Below the pieces are notes generated by a model, which did no database searches, was not told the origin of the DNA, and worked only from the letters and a program-made list of their open reading frames with translations. The position numbers and the translations under genes are program-made. Source: Streptomyces hydrogenans (GTDB lineage Bacteria; Actinomycetota; Actinomycetes; Streptomycetales; Streptomycetaceae). From it: DNA of 55,595 nucleotides. The DNA lies in assembly GCF_014656075.1 (NCBI RefSeq), contig NZ_BNBS01000051.1, positions 1-55,595 on the forward strand, read 5' to 3'. Each line of letters opens with the position of its first letter. Position 1 is the stretch's first letter. Positions 1 through 7,700 of this stretch are shown here, piece by piece.

Positions 1-219
1 GTCGGCGGCGGGTGCGGCGGACCCCGCGCCGGCGGCGCCGGCGGGCTTCTCCGGCGTCCCGGGCTCCGGACCGGCCGTCAGCGGCGGCCGGTCGTACGGC
101 GGTCCGTCCGGCCCGTCGGGGCCGCCCCGTTCGGCCTCGGCGCGCCGGGCGTCCAGCTCCGTCCCTATGCGGCTGATGCCCTCGCCGAGTCGGCTCAGCC
201 ATCCTGGCAGTCTCGACAT
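1..219 (-). CDS. N-terminal part of a conserved protein, possibly an AI-2E family transporter (partial)
   Basis: Only the first 73 codons are in the window; the reading frame stays open to base 1. The start is an ATG whose complement is at 217-219, preceded by a GGGA-type ribosome site. The visible part begins MSRLPGWLSRLGEGISR, an amphipathic stretch, followed by a charged ARRAEAERGG segment and a Gly/Pro/Ala-rich disordered linker. There is no signal peptide and no membrane segment yet. In Streptomyces this style of N-terminus (LPGWLSRLG...ARRAEAER) is, from memory, seen on AI-2E family (PF01594) multi-pass transporters, but the membrane domain that would prove it lies outside the window. 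The gene runs in the same direction as the SLT-fold gene, roughly 100 bp after its stop. Confidence 0.5.
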   Translation of the reverse strand, partial: MSRLPGWLSRLGEGISRIGTELDARRAEAERGGPDGPDGPPYDRPPLTAGPEPGTPEKPAGAAGAGSAAPAAD

Positions 220-318
220 CTGGTCCCACTTCCCCCGTTCGGTCCCTGGCAACCTACACGCAGGAAGCCCCGCACCGTAGGACGGTGCGGGGCTTCCCGG
301 GGTTGAGCGGGCGCCGGT

Positions 319-1047
319 CTAGTACCAGCGGTTGGCCTGCCAGAACGACCAGGCGCCGCACGGGCTGCCGTAGCGGCCGTTCATGTAGCTGAGGCCCCAC
401 TTGATCTGGGTGGCGGGGTTGGACTGCCAGTCGGCGCCGGCCGAGGACATCTTCGTGCCGGGCAGGGCCTGGACGAGGCCGTAGGCGCCCGACGACGGGT
501 TGGTCGCACGGTAGTTCCAGCCGGACTCGTGGTCCACGATGTTGCTGAAGCACTGGAACTGCGAGGCCGGGATCATCTGGCGGGCGATCGCCTTGACCTC
601 GGAGATGGAGTACGAGCCCTGGGCGGAGAAGCTGGACGCGTCGCGCACGGAGTCGCGGCTGGCGCGCTCGGCCTCCGCCTTCTCGCGGGCCTCCTTCTCC
701 TCGCGCTCCTTCTTCTCCTGCTCGGCCTTCTCGTCGGCGGCCTTCTTCTTCGCCTCCGCGTCCTCCGCGGCCTTGAAGCGGGCGGCCTCCTCGGCGTTCT
801 TGCGCACGGTGGCGTCCGCGGCGGCGGCCTGGACGTCGGCCTGCTCCGCGAGGGAGGCGACCTGTACCTGGGCCTGCGCGCCCGCGGGGATGTCCGCGAG
901 CAGGGTGCTGTCTGCCGCGGCTGCCTCGAAGTTGTCGTCCGAGGTGGCCTGGGCGGCGTTGCCCGTGGCAACTCCGACGACGGCGCCGACGGTGGTGACC
1001 GCAGTGGCAGACGCCACCGCGAATCCCCGGACCGAGATCCGGCTCAC
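319..1047 (-). CDS. Secreted SLT-domain (lytic transglycosylase-like) cell-wall protein
   Basis: A secreted protein of about 242 residues. It has an N-terminal signal segment (ISVRGFAVASATAVTTVG), a long Ala/Glu/Lys-rich coiled coil at about residues 75-145, and a C-terminal SLT/lysozyme-like domain from about 155 to the end. HESGWNYRATNP carries the candidate catalytic Glu, followed by GAYGLVQALPG and the terminal CGAWSFWQANRWY that is typical of actinobacterial SLT proteins. It probably cleaves or binds peptidoglycan glycan strands outside the membrane. I chose the GTG at 1047 because AAGGA lies six bases before it; an ATG at 1065 and a GTG at 1068 are in frame but lack a ribosome site. The gene has nearly 400 bp of untranslated upstream sequence, which suggests leader-level control. 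Confidence 0.82.
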   Translation of the reverse strand: MSRISVRGFAVASATAVTTVGAVVGVATGNAAQATSDDNFEAAAADSTLLADIPAGAQAQVQVASLAEQADVQAAAADATVRKNAEEAARFKAAEDAEAKKKAADEKAEQEKKEREEKEAREKAEAERASRDSVRDASSFSAQGSYSISEVKAIARQMIPASQFQCFSNIVDHESGWNYRATNPSSGAYGLVQALPGTKMSSAGADWQSNPATQIKWGLSYMNGRYGSPCGAWSFWQANRWY

Positions 1048-1446
1048 ACGGTTTCCTTCCAGCATCACCCGCAGCGGTGACCACGCGGGCGAAATCGTGC
1101 CCCTCGCGCTGGTCTTCGTCGTACCGGGTCACAGAAGACACGGGCCCGTGGTGCTGTGGGCGGCATACGGCGACGATTGTGGAGTTGTGCGGTGCTGTTG
1201 TGCTCCTTCGACGGGTCGAAGGGTGCACGGGTGCCGTATGCGGGGCCTGACGGAAGCAAGACTTTGCCTGACGTGGACGCCGCAAGGCAATTCTGTGTTG
1301 CGTGTGAAAGCTCACACCTCGTTGGACGCAGGTGTTTTGACGGATGTTGCGGACATGGGGGCGCCGCCCGGCTAAGCTCCTGCGCTTCGCCGGGCGGCGC
1401 CAACTCCCGTACGGGAGCTAATAGGTACGAATCGGTCACCCGCTCC
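1048..1446 (-). promoter_or_regulatory. Long leader/promoter region of the SLT gene
   Basis: About 400 bp without a gene, between the stop of the PhoH-like gene and the SLT gene, both read on the minus strand. It holds a strong hairpin (listed separately), a small CTCCCGTACGGGAG palindrome at 1404-1417, and a possible promoter reading TTGCCT, 18 bases, CAAAGT on the minus strand near 1262-1291. Streptomyces wall-hydrolase genes often have c-di-AMP (ydaO) riboswitches in such leaders, but I could not match the conserved ydaO core here. No open reading frame in it looks coding. Confidence 0.4.
1360..1401 (-). terminator. Hairpin, probable terminator of the PhoH-like gene
   Basis: The arms 1360-1372 (GGCGCCGCCCGGC) and 1389-1401 are perfectly complementary over 13 bp. 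The loop can form four more pairs (AAGC with GCTT) around GCAGGA. It lies 46 bases past the stop of the PhoH-like gene. There is no U tract, as is common in Streptomyces. It could instead be a leader element of the SLT gene downstream. Confidence 0.6.
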
Positions 1447-2772
1447 TTACAGGTGGCCGTCCTCCAGCATCTCGGTCACGAGGGCCGCGATCTGGGACCG
1501 CTCGGAGCGGGTCAAGGTCACGTGGGCGAAGAGCGGATGCCCCTTCAGCTTCTCGACCACGGCGACGACTCCGTCGTACCGCCCCACCCGCAGGTTGTCC
1601 CGCTGGGCGACGTCATGGGTGAGCACCACCCGCGAATTCGCCCCGATACGGGACAGAACGGTCAACAGGACGTTCCGCTCCAGGGACTGGGCCTCGTCGA
1701 CGATGACGAAGGCGTCGTGGAGCGAGCGGCCCCGGATGTGGGTGAGCGGAAGGACCTCCAGCATCCCCCGGGACAGCACCTCCTCGATGACCTCGCGGCC
1801 CGCGACCGAGGAGAGCGTGTCGAAGACCGCCTGCGCCCAGGGGCTCATCTTCTCCGACTCGCTGCCCGGCAGATAGCCGAGGTCCTGGCCGCCGACCGCG
1901 TACAGCGGACGGAAGACCATCACCTTCTGGTGCTGCCGGCGCTCCAGGACCGCCTCCAGGCCCGCGCAGAGCGCGAGCGCGGACTTGCCGGTACCGGCCC
2001 GGCCGCCCATCGAGATGATCCCGACCTCCGGGTCCAGGAGCAGGTCGAGCGCGATCCGCTGCTCGGCGCTGCGGCCCCGGATCCCGAACGCCTCCCGGTC
2101 GCCGCGGACCAGCCGCACGTTCCCGTCGGCGCCGACCCTGCCGAGCGCCTTGCCGCGCTCGGACTGGAGCACCAGGCCGGTGTGCACGGGCAGCTCGGCC
2201 GCCTCCGGCACGTACAGCCGCTCCTGGTCGTAGAGGAGGTCGATCTGCTCGGCGGAGAGGCCCAGCTCGGACATCCCGGTCCACCCGTTGGCGTCCGTGA
2301 TGGCGAGCTCGGCGCGGTACTCCTCGGCGAGCAGCCCCACCGAGGACGCCTTGATCCGCAGCGGCAGGTCCTTGGAGACGACCGTGACGTCGTACCCCTC
2401 CGCCTGGAGGTTGCGTGCGACGGCGAGGATCCGGGAATCGTTGTCGCCCAGCCGGTAGCCGGCCGGCAGGATGCCGGGGTCGGAGTGGTTGAGCTCGACC
2501 CGCAGCGTGCCGCCGAGGTCTCCCACGGGCAGGGGGGCGTCCAGGCGTCCGTACCGGACCCGGAAGTCGTCCAGCAGGCGCAGCGCCTGGCGGGCGAAGT
2601 ACCCGAGTTCGGGGTGGTGCCTCTTCGCCTCCAGCTCGGTCACCACCACGATGGGGAGCACGACCTCGTGCTCCTCGAAGCGGGACATCGCCTTGGGGTC
2701 GGCGAGCAGGACGCTGGTGTCGAGAACATAGGTGCGCCGGTCGGAAAGGCGGCGCTTCGTGCTGGTCACCAC
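1447..2772 (-). CDS. PIN-PhoH family ATPase/ribonuclease
   Basis: A 441-residue two-domain protein. Residues about 12-140 form a PIN nuclease domain: VLDTSVLLADP carries the first acidic residue, VVTELEAK the next, and LGDNDSRIL and SKDLPLRIKA the later ones. Residues about 225-435 form a PhoH P-loop ATPase, with Walker A GRAGTGKSAL at 257-266, Walker B AFVIVDEAQ at 354-362, and the LTHDVAQRDN sensor region. PIN-PhoH (PhoH2/YlaK) proteins are RNA-unwinding, sequence-specific ribonucleases in mycobacteria and act in the cytoplasm. The size and order are normal for the family. Start is GTG at 2772 (a second GTG follows directly). It is read alone, with the 300-bp gap before it holding its promoter. 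No antitoxin-like partner gene sits next to it. Confidence 0.93.
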   Translation of the reverse strand: MVTSTKRRLSDRRTYVLDTSVLLADPKAMSRFEEHEVVLPIVVVTELEAKRHHPELGYFARQALRLLDDFRVRYGRLDAPLPVGDLGGTLRVELNHSDPGILPAGYRLGDNDSRILAVARNLQAEGYDVTVVSKDLPLRIKASSVGLLAEEYRAELAITDANGWTGMSELGLSAEQIDLLYDQERLYVPEAAELPVHTGLVLQSERGKALGRVGADGNVRLVRGDREAFGIRGRSAEQRIALDLLLDPEVGIISMGGRAGTGKSALALCAGLEAVLERRQHQKVMVFRPLYAVGGQDLGYLPGSESEKMSPWAQAVFDTLSSVAGREVIEEVLSRGMLEVLPLTHIRGRSLHDAFVIVDEAQSLERNVLLTVLSRIGANSRVVLTHDVAQRDNLRVGRYDGVVAVVEKLKGHPLFAHVTLTRSERSQIAALVTEMLEDGHL

Positions 2773-3070
2773 GGAAGGACAGACCCCCTCTGAAGACCCG
2801 AATGAGGCCGGGGTGCGACGGTGGAACCCGTGTCGCGGCGGAATGGGACCGGGATCGGACCGCCCAGCGCGGGCCGAACACCGGCCCTCCGCTTCTCCCG
2901 TACGTGTCCCGCACGGTCGTCCTGGTGCAAGGGGCCTCCCGGGTGGCGGTCTCCGTGCCGCTCACTTCACCAGGCTTATGCCCTCGAACACTCCCCGCCA
3001 TGCCAGGGCATATGACGGCGTGTTCGTGAACGTGCGGTGACGCCCCCGGGGGTCGGGGGGAGGGGGTGGT

Positions 3071-3832
3071 TCAGGAGCCGTAGCGCCGGTGCCGGGCGGC
3101 GTAGTCGCGCAGCGCCCGCAGGAAGTCGACCTTGCGGAAGGCCGGCCAGTGGACCTCGCAGAAGTAGTACTCGGAGTGCGCGCTCTGCCACAGCATGAAA
3201 CCGGACAGCCGCTGCTCGCCGCTGGTGCGGATCACCAGGTCCGGGTCGGGCTGCCCGCGCGTGTACAGGTGCTCCGAGATGAGGTCGATGGAGACGGTCT
3301 CGGCCAGCTCCTCGAAGCTGGTGCCGCGCTCCGCGTGGTCCAGGAGCAGCGAGCGGACCGCGTCCGCGATCTCCTGCCGGCCGCCGTAGCCGACGGCGAC
3401 GTTGACCAGTATCCCGGCGTTGCCGCGGGTGGCCTCCTCGGCCTCCTTGAGGACCGTCTGGGTCCGGGCCGGCAGCAGGTCCATGGTGCCGACGTGGTGC
3501 ACCCGCCAGCGGCCGTCGGAGGCGAGCGCCTTCACGGCGTCCTCGATGATCCCGAGCAGCGGCACGAGCTGCGCCTCGGGGCGGTTCAGGTTGTCCGTGG
3601 AGAGCATCCAGAGGGTGACGACCTCGACGTCGGTCTCGGCGCACCAGCCGAGCAGCTCCCGGATCTTGTCCGCGCCCGCCTTGTGTCCCTGCTCGGGGGT
3701 CCCTCCGGACGCCTTCGCCCAGCGCCGGTTGCCGTCGAGGATGACCCCGATGTGCTTGGGCACCTGATCGTGGTCGAGACGGCCTTCCACCCGGCGTGCG
3801 TAGAGCCCGTACACCAGGTCGCGCAGGTTCAC
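3071..3832 (-). CDS. uppS: Isoprenyl transferase (cis-prenyltransferase, UppS family)
   Basis: A 253-residue cis-prenyltransferase that condenses isopentenyl diphosphate onto an allylic primer to make a polyprenyl diphosphate, the precursor of lipid carriers for wall and glycan synthesis. It is cytoplasmic and membrane-peripheral. HIGVILDGNRRWAK at about 27-40 holds the essential Asp and the diphosphate-binding residues. LWMLSTDNLNRP follows near 85, and RTSGEQRLSGFMLWQ with SEYYF near 205-225 is the IPP-binding signature. Start MNLRDLVYGLYARR is typical. Streptomyces carries more than one such enzyme, so the chain length (decaprenyl, undecaprenyl or shorter) cannot be read from sequence. It is transcribed away from the aldo/keto reductase, with 129 bp between the starts. 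Confidence 0.92.
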   Translation of the reverse strand: MNLRDLVYGLYARRVEGRLDHDQVPKHIGVILDGNRRWAKASGGTPEQGHKAGADKIRELLGWCAETDVEVVTLWMLSTDNLNRPEAQLVPLLGIIEDAVKALASDGRWRVHHVGTMDLLPARTQTVLKEAEEATRGNAGILVNVAVGYGGRQEIADAVRSLLLDHAERGTSFEELAETVSIDLISEHLYTRGQPDPDLVIRTSGEQRLSGFMLWQSAHSEYYFCEVHWPAFRKVDFLRALRDYAARHRRYGS

Positions 3833-3911
3833 TGTTCTTTACCCCTCCATGGGCGGGCGGTTCGCAAGCCGCCACCCTACTGCGGCTGGATGAAGGGTCC
3901 CAGTCCGGGCG

Positions 3912-3946
3912 TGTCACAAGTGCGTACGGCTATGTCACAAGTCCGT
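3912..3946. promoter_or_regulatory. Two direct repeats TGTCACAAGTnCGT, 21 bp apart
   Basis: TGTCACAAGTGCGT begins at 3912 and TGTCACAAGTCCGT at 3933; 13 of 14 bases match. The 21-bp phase equals two helical turns, so both sites face the same side of the DNA. They lie in the divergent gap between the isoprenyl transferase and the aldo/keto reductase, 16-50 bp before the latter's start. This arrangement suggests an operator for a dimeric or cooperative regulator, identity unknown. Confidence 0.5.
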
Positions 3947-3961
3947 GATAAGCAGAGATAC

Positions 3962-4999
3962 GTGACTGATTCCCCCCTCTACCGCGCCGCCGCGGAGCGC
4001 TACGACTCCATGGAGTACCGCCGCTCGGGCCGCAGCGGGCTCAAGCTCCCCGCCGTCTCCCTCGGCCTCTGGCACAACTTCGGCGACGACCGCGCCCTGG
4101 ACTCCCAGCGGGCGATCCTGCGCCGCGCCTTCGACCTCGGCGTCACCCACTTCGACCTGGCGAACAACTACGGTCCGCCGCCCGGCTCGGCCGAGCTGAA
4201 CTTCGGCAAGCTCTTCGCCCAGGACTTCGCGCCCTACCGCGACGAGCTGATCATCTCGACCAAGGCCGGTTACGAGATGCACCCCGGCCCGTACGGCGAG
4301 TGGGGCTCCCGCAAGTACCTGCTGTCGTCGCTCGACGCCTCCCTGAACCGGATGGGCCTCGACTACGTCGACATCTTCTACTCGCACCGCTTCGACCCGG
4401 AGACCCCGCTGGAGGAGACCATGGGGGCGCTCGCCTCCGCGGTCCGCCAGGGCAAGGCGCTGTACGTCGGCGTCTCCTCCTACAACGCCGAGCAGACCGC
4501 CGAGGCCGCGCGGCTCCTGAAGGAGATGGGCGTCCCGGCCCTGATCCACCAGCCCTCGTACTCGATGATCAACCGCTGGACCGAGGACGACGGCCTGCTG
4601 GACACCCTGGAGACGGCCGGCATGGGCTGCATCTCCTTCGTGCCGCTGGCCCAGGGCCTGCTCACCAACAAGTACCTGAAGGGCATCCCGGAGGGCTCCC
4701 GGGCCACCCAGGGCAAGTCCCTCGACCCGAACCTGCTCTCCGACGAGGTGCTGCGCCGGCTGCGCGGCCTCGCGGACATCGCGGAGCGGCGCGGACAGTC
4801 GCTGGCGCAGCTGGCGCTGAAGTGGGTGCTGCGCGACCCGCGGATGACCTCGGCGCTGATCGGCGCGTCGAGCGTGGGCCAGCTGGAGGAGAACGTGGCC
4901 GCGCTGGCCTCCGGACCGCTCACGGACGAGGAACTGAAGGAGATCGACTCCTTCGCCATCGACACCGAGGGCACCAACATCTGGGCCGGCCGGGGCTGA
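3962..4999 (+). CDS. Aldo/keto reductase (L-glyceraldehyde 3-phosphate reductase / YghZ type)
   Basis: A 345-residue TIM-barrel NADPH-dependent reductase of the AKR14/YghZ group. The catalytic tetrad is visible: Asp and Tyr in FDLANNYG, Lys in ISTKAGYEM, His in DIFYSHRFD. The C-terminal LIGASSVGQLEENVAAL is the cofactor-binding loop. The long QPSYSMINRWTEDD and VPLAQGLLTNKYLKG segments fit the YghZ group, which reduces L-glyceraldehyde 3-phosphate and other aldehydes such as methylglyoxal. Start GTG 3962 follows AGAG and gives VTDSPLYRAAAERYDSMEYR, usual for Streptomyces members; an upstream in-frame ATG at 3932 lies inside the repeat pair. It is monocistronic and ends at a strong hairpin. 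Confidence 0.92.
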   Translation: MTDSPLYRAAAERYDSMEYRRSGRSGLKLPAVSLGLWHNFGDDRALDSQRAILRRAFDLGVTHFDLANNYGPPPGSAELNFGKLFAQDFAPYRDELIISTKAGYEMHPGPYGEWGSRKYLLSSLDASLNRMGLDYVDIFYSHRFDPETPLEETMGALASAVRQGKALYVGVSSYNAEQTAEAARLLKEMGVPALIHQPSYSMINRWTEDDGLLDTLETAGMGCISFVPLAQGLLTNKYLKGIPEGSRATQGKSLDPNLLSDEVLRRLRGLADIAERRGQSLAQLALKWVLRDPRMTSALIGASSVGQLEENVAALASGPLTDEELKEIDSFAIDTEGTNIWAGRG

Positions 5000-5024
5000 C
5001 GTCCGGGACGGACGGAAAAGAAAA

Positions 5025-5059
5025 CGGGCCGGTCCGTGGGGGGGATACGGACCGGCCCG
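5025..5059 (+). terminator. Terminator after the aldo/keto reductase gene
   Basis: CGGGCCGGTCCGT (5025-5037) pairs perfectly with 5047-5059 around a 9-base loop, 26 bases past the stop. It is followed by a G-rich run rather than a T run. The remaining bases 5060-5327 hold no recognisable gene. Confidence 0.8.
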
Positions 5060-5327
5060 AGGGGGGGGTTCCACCATAACCCTTCGATAGTCGGGCTGCG
5101 CGCCACGTGCGCCGGACGAAGCAACCGGATTTCCCCGGATCCCAGGCGGCACAAGGGCTCCGGCCGCATGTGGCGGTTTTGTGCCCCGGCGTGGCGGCGG
5201 ACTTCCGTCCCTCCGAAGGGGGAACGGCCGGCCCCTCCCGCGCGTTGACGCCCGGCAGGTCGGCGGCCGTCCGGTGGCGCTCCGCTACGGGCCGGTGGCC
5301 CTGCGCAGGCACCGCCGGGCGCGCCGC

Positions 5328-6065
5328 TCAGGGCAGGGCGGTGAAGGCTCCGAGGGCGAGCCCCAGGAGGGCGCCGCCGAGCATGAACGGGCCGAAGGGG
5401 ATCGCGGAGGAGCGGCCCGCGCGGCCGAGGAGGACGCGCCCGAAGCCGTACCCCGCGCCGAGCAGGAAGCCCAGGAAGGCGCCGGTGAACAGGACGCCCC
5501 AGCCGTACCAGCCGAGCGCGGCGCCCAGCGGCAGGGCCAGCTTCACGTCGCCGAAGCCCAGCCCCTGCGGGCTGATGAGGTGCAGCGCCAGATAGCCGCC
5601 GCCGAGCGCGAGGGCCCCGAGCAGGGCGTGCGGCCAGGACCCGGCGTCGTACGGCAGGAGCTCGGCGGCCCCCAGCAGCAGCGGCACGGCGAGGGCGAGC
5701 GGCAGCGTCAGCCCGTCCGGGAGCCGCTGCACCCGCACGTCGACGCAGGCCAGGAGCACCCCGAAGGGCGCGGCCAGCAGCCACACGGCGAGCTCGGGCC
5801 GGGGCCCGCCGGTGGCGGCGGCCAGCAGCGCGCAGACCACCGCCGTCAACAGCGGCACGGCGTACGGCACGGGGGTCGTCGCGCACCCGGCACGCCCCGG
5901 CCCGCCGAGCCAGCCGCGCGCCGGACCGACGAGCCGGTGCCCCGCCGGACAGAGCGCGCGCCACGGCTCCTCGGGCTCCACGGACAGCCGGTACGCCGCC
6001 CGGGGCACGAGCAGCCCGACGGCGGCACCCCACAGGGCGGCGAGGACGATCAGCGAGGGGTACAC
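5328..6065 (-). CDS. A24 family prepilin peptidase
   Basis: A 245-residue multi-pass membrane aspartyl protease that removes the short leader of type IV/Flp prepilins at the cytoplasmic membrane face. The two catalytic Asp motifs are present: CVDVRVQRLPD near residue 108 and the diagnostic GFGDVKLALP near 170. About seven membrane segments are visible. The N-terminal cytoplasmic methylase domain of PilD-type enzymes is reduced to a short Cys-containing loop, as in TadV/CpaA-like enzymes. No other prepilin peptidase is seen near the Tad operon starting 6 kb away, so this is the likely processing enzyme for that pilin and its TadE/TadG pseudopilins. It is divergent from the DUF192 gene, with only 29 bp between. 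Confidence 0.9.
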   Translation of the reverse strand: MYPSLIVLAALWGAAVGLLVPRAAYRLSVEPEEPWRALCPAGHRLVGPARGWLGGPGRAGCATTPVPYAVPLLTAVVCALLAAATGGPRPELAVWLLAAPFGVLLACVDVRVQRLPDGLTLPLALAVPLLLGAAELLPYDAGSWPHALLGALALGGGYLALHLISPQGLGFGDVKLALPLGAALGWYGWGVLFTGAFLGFLLGAGYGFGRVLLGRAGRSSAIPFGPFMLGGALLGLALGAFTALP

Positions 6066-6081
6066 GGGGTGACCCTAGGGC

Positions 6082-6087
6082 TAAGGT
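6082..6087 (+). promoter_or_regulatory. Possible -10 box (TAAGGT) for a leaderless DUF192 transcript
   Basis: TAAGGT lies seven bases before the ATG at 6095, so transcription would start at or next to the initiation codon. No ribosome site fits between. A CCCTAGGG palindrome at 6073-6080 fills most of the rest of the 29-bp divergent gap. Confidence 0.4.
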
Positions 6088-6094
6088 CGGGCGC

Positions 6095-6466
6095 ATGGGG
6101 CGGAGTCGGCGGGACGGGACGGGCACGCTGACGGTGCCGGAGGGCGCGACGGTCCCGGTGGAGGTCGCCGCCTCGTACCGGGCGCGGCGGCGCGGGCTGC
6201 TGGGCCGGGACGGGGTCGCGGGGGCGATGCTGCTGACCCCGGCGAACAGCGTCCACACCTTCGGCATGCGCTTCCCGATCGACGTGGCCTATCTGGACCG
6301 GCGGCTGCGGGTCCTCGCCGTGGCCACCATGCGTCCGGGCCGGCTCGGGCTGCCGCGCCCGCGCGCCCGGCACGTCCTGGAGGCGGAGGCGGGGGCGATG
6401 GCGGGCTGGGGGCTGCGCCCGGGAGTCGTGGTCACGGTCGCGGCGGACCCGGCCCCAGGAGCGTGA
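6095..6466 (+). CDS. DUF192 family protein
   Basis: A 123-residue cytoplasmic DUF192 (PF02643) protein. The family hallmarks are present: the RRRGLLGRDG loop near residue 32, the HTFGMRFPIDVAYLD core near 54-68, then the strand RVLAVATMRPGRLG and the AGWGLRPGVVV end. Archaeal and bacterial members are small beta-barrel proteins of unknown biochemical role. In Streptomyces they commonly sit beside Tad pilus or prepilin peptidase genes, as here. Length is normal (about 110-125). The ATG is preceded by no ribosome site and probably starts a leaderless message. It converges on the PIG-V-like gene, with 19 bp between the stops. Confidence 0.85.
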   Translation: MGRSRRDGTGTLTVPEGATVPVEVAASYRARRRGLLGRDGVAGAMLLTPANSVHTFGMRFPIDVAYLDRRLRVLAVATMRPGRLGLPRPRARHVLEAEAGAMAGWGLRPGVVVTVAADPAPGA

Positions 6467-6485
6467 CGGCACCTCGCGGCCGCGG

Positions 6486-7658
6486 TCACGGCGGGCCGGA
6501 CCCCAGGAGGGTGAAGGCGCCGTAGACCGCCGAGGCGAGCGCGAGTCCGGCGAGGGTGGCGGCGGCGGGGCCGGTGCGGACACGGGCGAGGGCGGCGGCG
6601 GGCGGCAGGAGCAGCCCGAAGGCGGGCATCATCAGGCGCGGGCGGGAGCCGAAGTACGCGGCGCCGACGAGCGACACGACGACCACCCCGACCGTGAAGA
6701 CCAGCAGCGGCAGCGGCTGGCGCTGCCGGACGCACAGCACGACCAGCCACGCCAGGAGCGCGAGCGCCGCGCACAGGCCGAGCGCGGCCGGCCGGGGCAG
6801 GGAGGCGATGAAGCGGGCGAGGGCGACCCCGCCGTCGATGGAGTTGCCCCACCCCGCCTGCACGTCGAAGTAGGCGGTGGGGCTCGACTCGCGGACGCCG
6901 ACGTACACGACGTATCCGAGCCAGCCGAGCGGCGCGAGGAGCACCCCGGCGACCGTCCGCCAGGGCAGTCGCCGGTCCCGGACCAGGGCGACGAGGGCGG
7001 TGACGCCGAGGGCCGCGATCAGCGCGGCGGCGGTGGGCCGGGTGAGCCCGGCGAACGCGCACAGCAGCCCGGCGAGGATCCAGCGCTCGCGCAGCACCGC
7101 GTACAGCGACCATGCGGCGAGCGCGGTGAACAGGGTCTCCGTGTACGCCATCGACTGGACGAACGCCGTCGGGTACGCGCCCCACAGCACGGCCAGCACG
7201 ATCCCGGCGCGCGCCGACACGACGTGCTCCCCGCACCGGTAGAGGCCCCAGGCGGCGGCGAGCGAGGCGGTCCAGGAGACCAGCAGTCCGGCACCGGCCG
7301 CGTCGAGCGGCAGGACGGCGGACAGGCCCCGCTCCAGGGCCGGGAGGAGCGGGAAGAACGCCAGGTCGGAGTGGACGTCGCCGTTCGGGAGCGTCACCTG
7401 GTACCCGTAGCCGTGCTCGGCGATCCGCGCGTACCAGACCGAGTCCCAGCGCCCGCTCAGCCGGTGGAAGCCGTCCTTGCCGGTCACGGCGGCGGCGACG
7501 GCGAGGGCGGCCAGCCCGAGGACCCGGGTGAGGGCGTAGCCGCCGAGGGCGAGGAGGAGCGGGGAACGGCCGGCCGGCCACGAGGACCGCGGGGCGGGTG
7601 AGGCGGACGGGGCGGGCGGGGAGACGCGTGCGGAGGTCGGCGGAGTCGGCGGGGGCAT
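6486..7658 (-). CDS. PIG-V-like mannosyltransferase, integral membrane
   Basis: A 390-residue polytopic GT-C fold protein with about ten hydrophobic segments. After a disordered Pro/Ala N-terminus it carries SGRWDSVWYARIAEHGY near residue 68, the WDxxWY-type catalytic loop, and AYTETLFTALAAWSLYA near 172, the SxYTExLF motif of the PIG-V/GPI mannosyltransferase II family. It would transfer a mannose from a polyprenyl-phosphate donor outside the membrane, perhaps to lipoglycans or proteins. The true acceptor is unknown in Streptomyces. Start is ATG 7658. It lies 42 bp after the zinc-finger gene in the same direction and could be read with it. Confidence 0.8.
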   Translation of the reverse strand: MPPPTPPTSARVSPPAPSASPAPRSSWPAGRSPLLLALGGYALTRVLGLAALAVAAAVTGKDGFHRLSGRWDSVWYARIAEHGYGYQVTLPNGDVHSDLAFFPLLPALERGLSAVLPLDAAGAGLLVSWTASLAAAWGLYRCGEHVVSARAGIVLAVLWGAYPTAFVQSMAYTETLFTALAAWSLYAVLRERWILAGLLCAFAGLTRPTAAALIAALGVTALVALVRDRRLPWRTVAGVLLAPLGWLGYVVYVGVRESSPTAYFDVQAGWGNSIDGGVALARFIASLPRPAALGLCAALALLAWLVVLCVRQRQPLPLLVFTVGVVVVSLVGAAYFGSRPRLMMPAFGLLLPPAAALARVRTGPAAATLAGLALASAVYGAFTLLGSGPP

Positions 7659-7700
7659 GCGGTCGATTATCCCGAGGCGGTCCGCCCGCCCCCGCGCCGG

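Noticed and set aside
1048..1446. Possible c-di-AMP (ydaO) riboswitch before the SLT gene
   Set aside because: The position and gene type fit, but the conserved ydaO core (GGGGAACC-type and CCGAAUCCGUCAGCUAACC-type segments) could not be found. A covariance-model search (RF00379) would decide.
1447..2772. PIN-PhoH gene as a toxin of a toxin-antitoxin pair
   Set aside because: In mycobacteria the related gene follows an antitoxin-like reading frame. Here no small gene precedes it in the 298-bp upstream gap.
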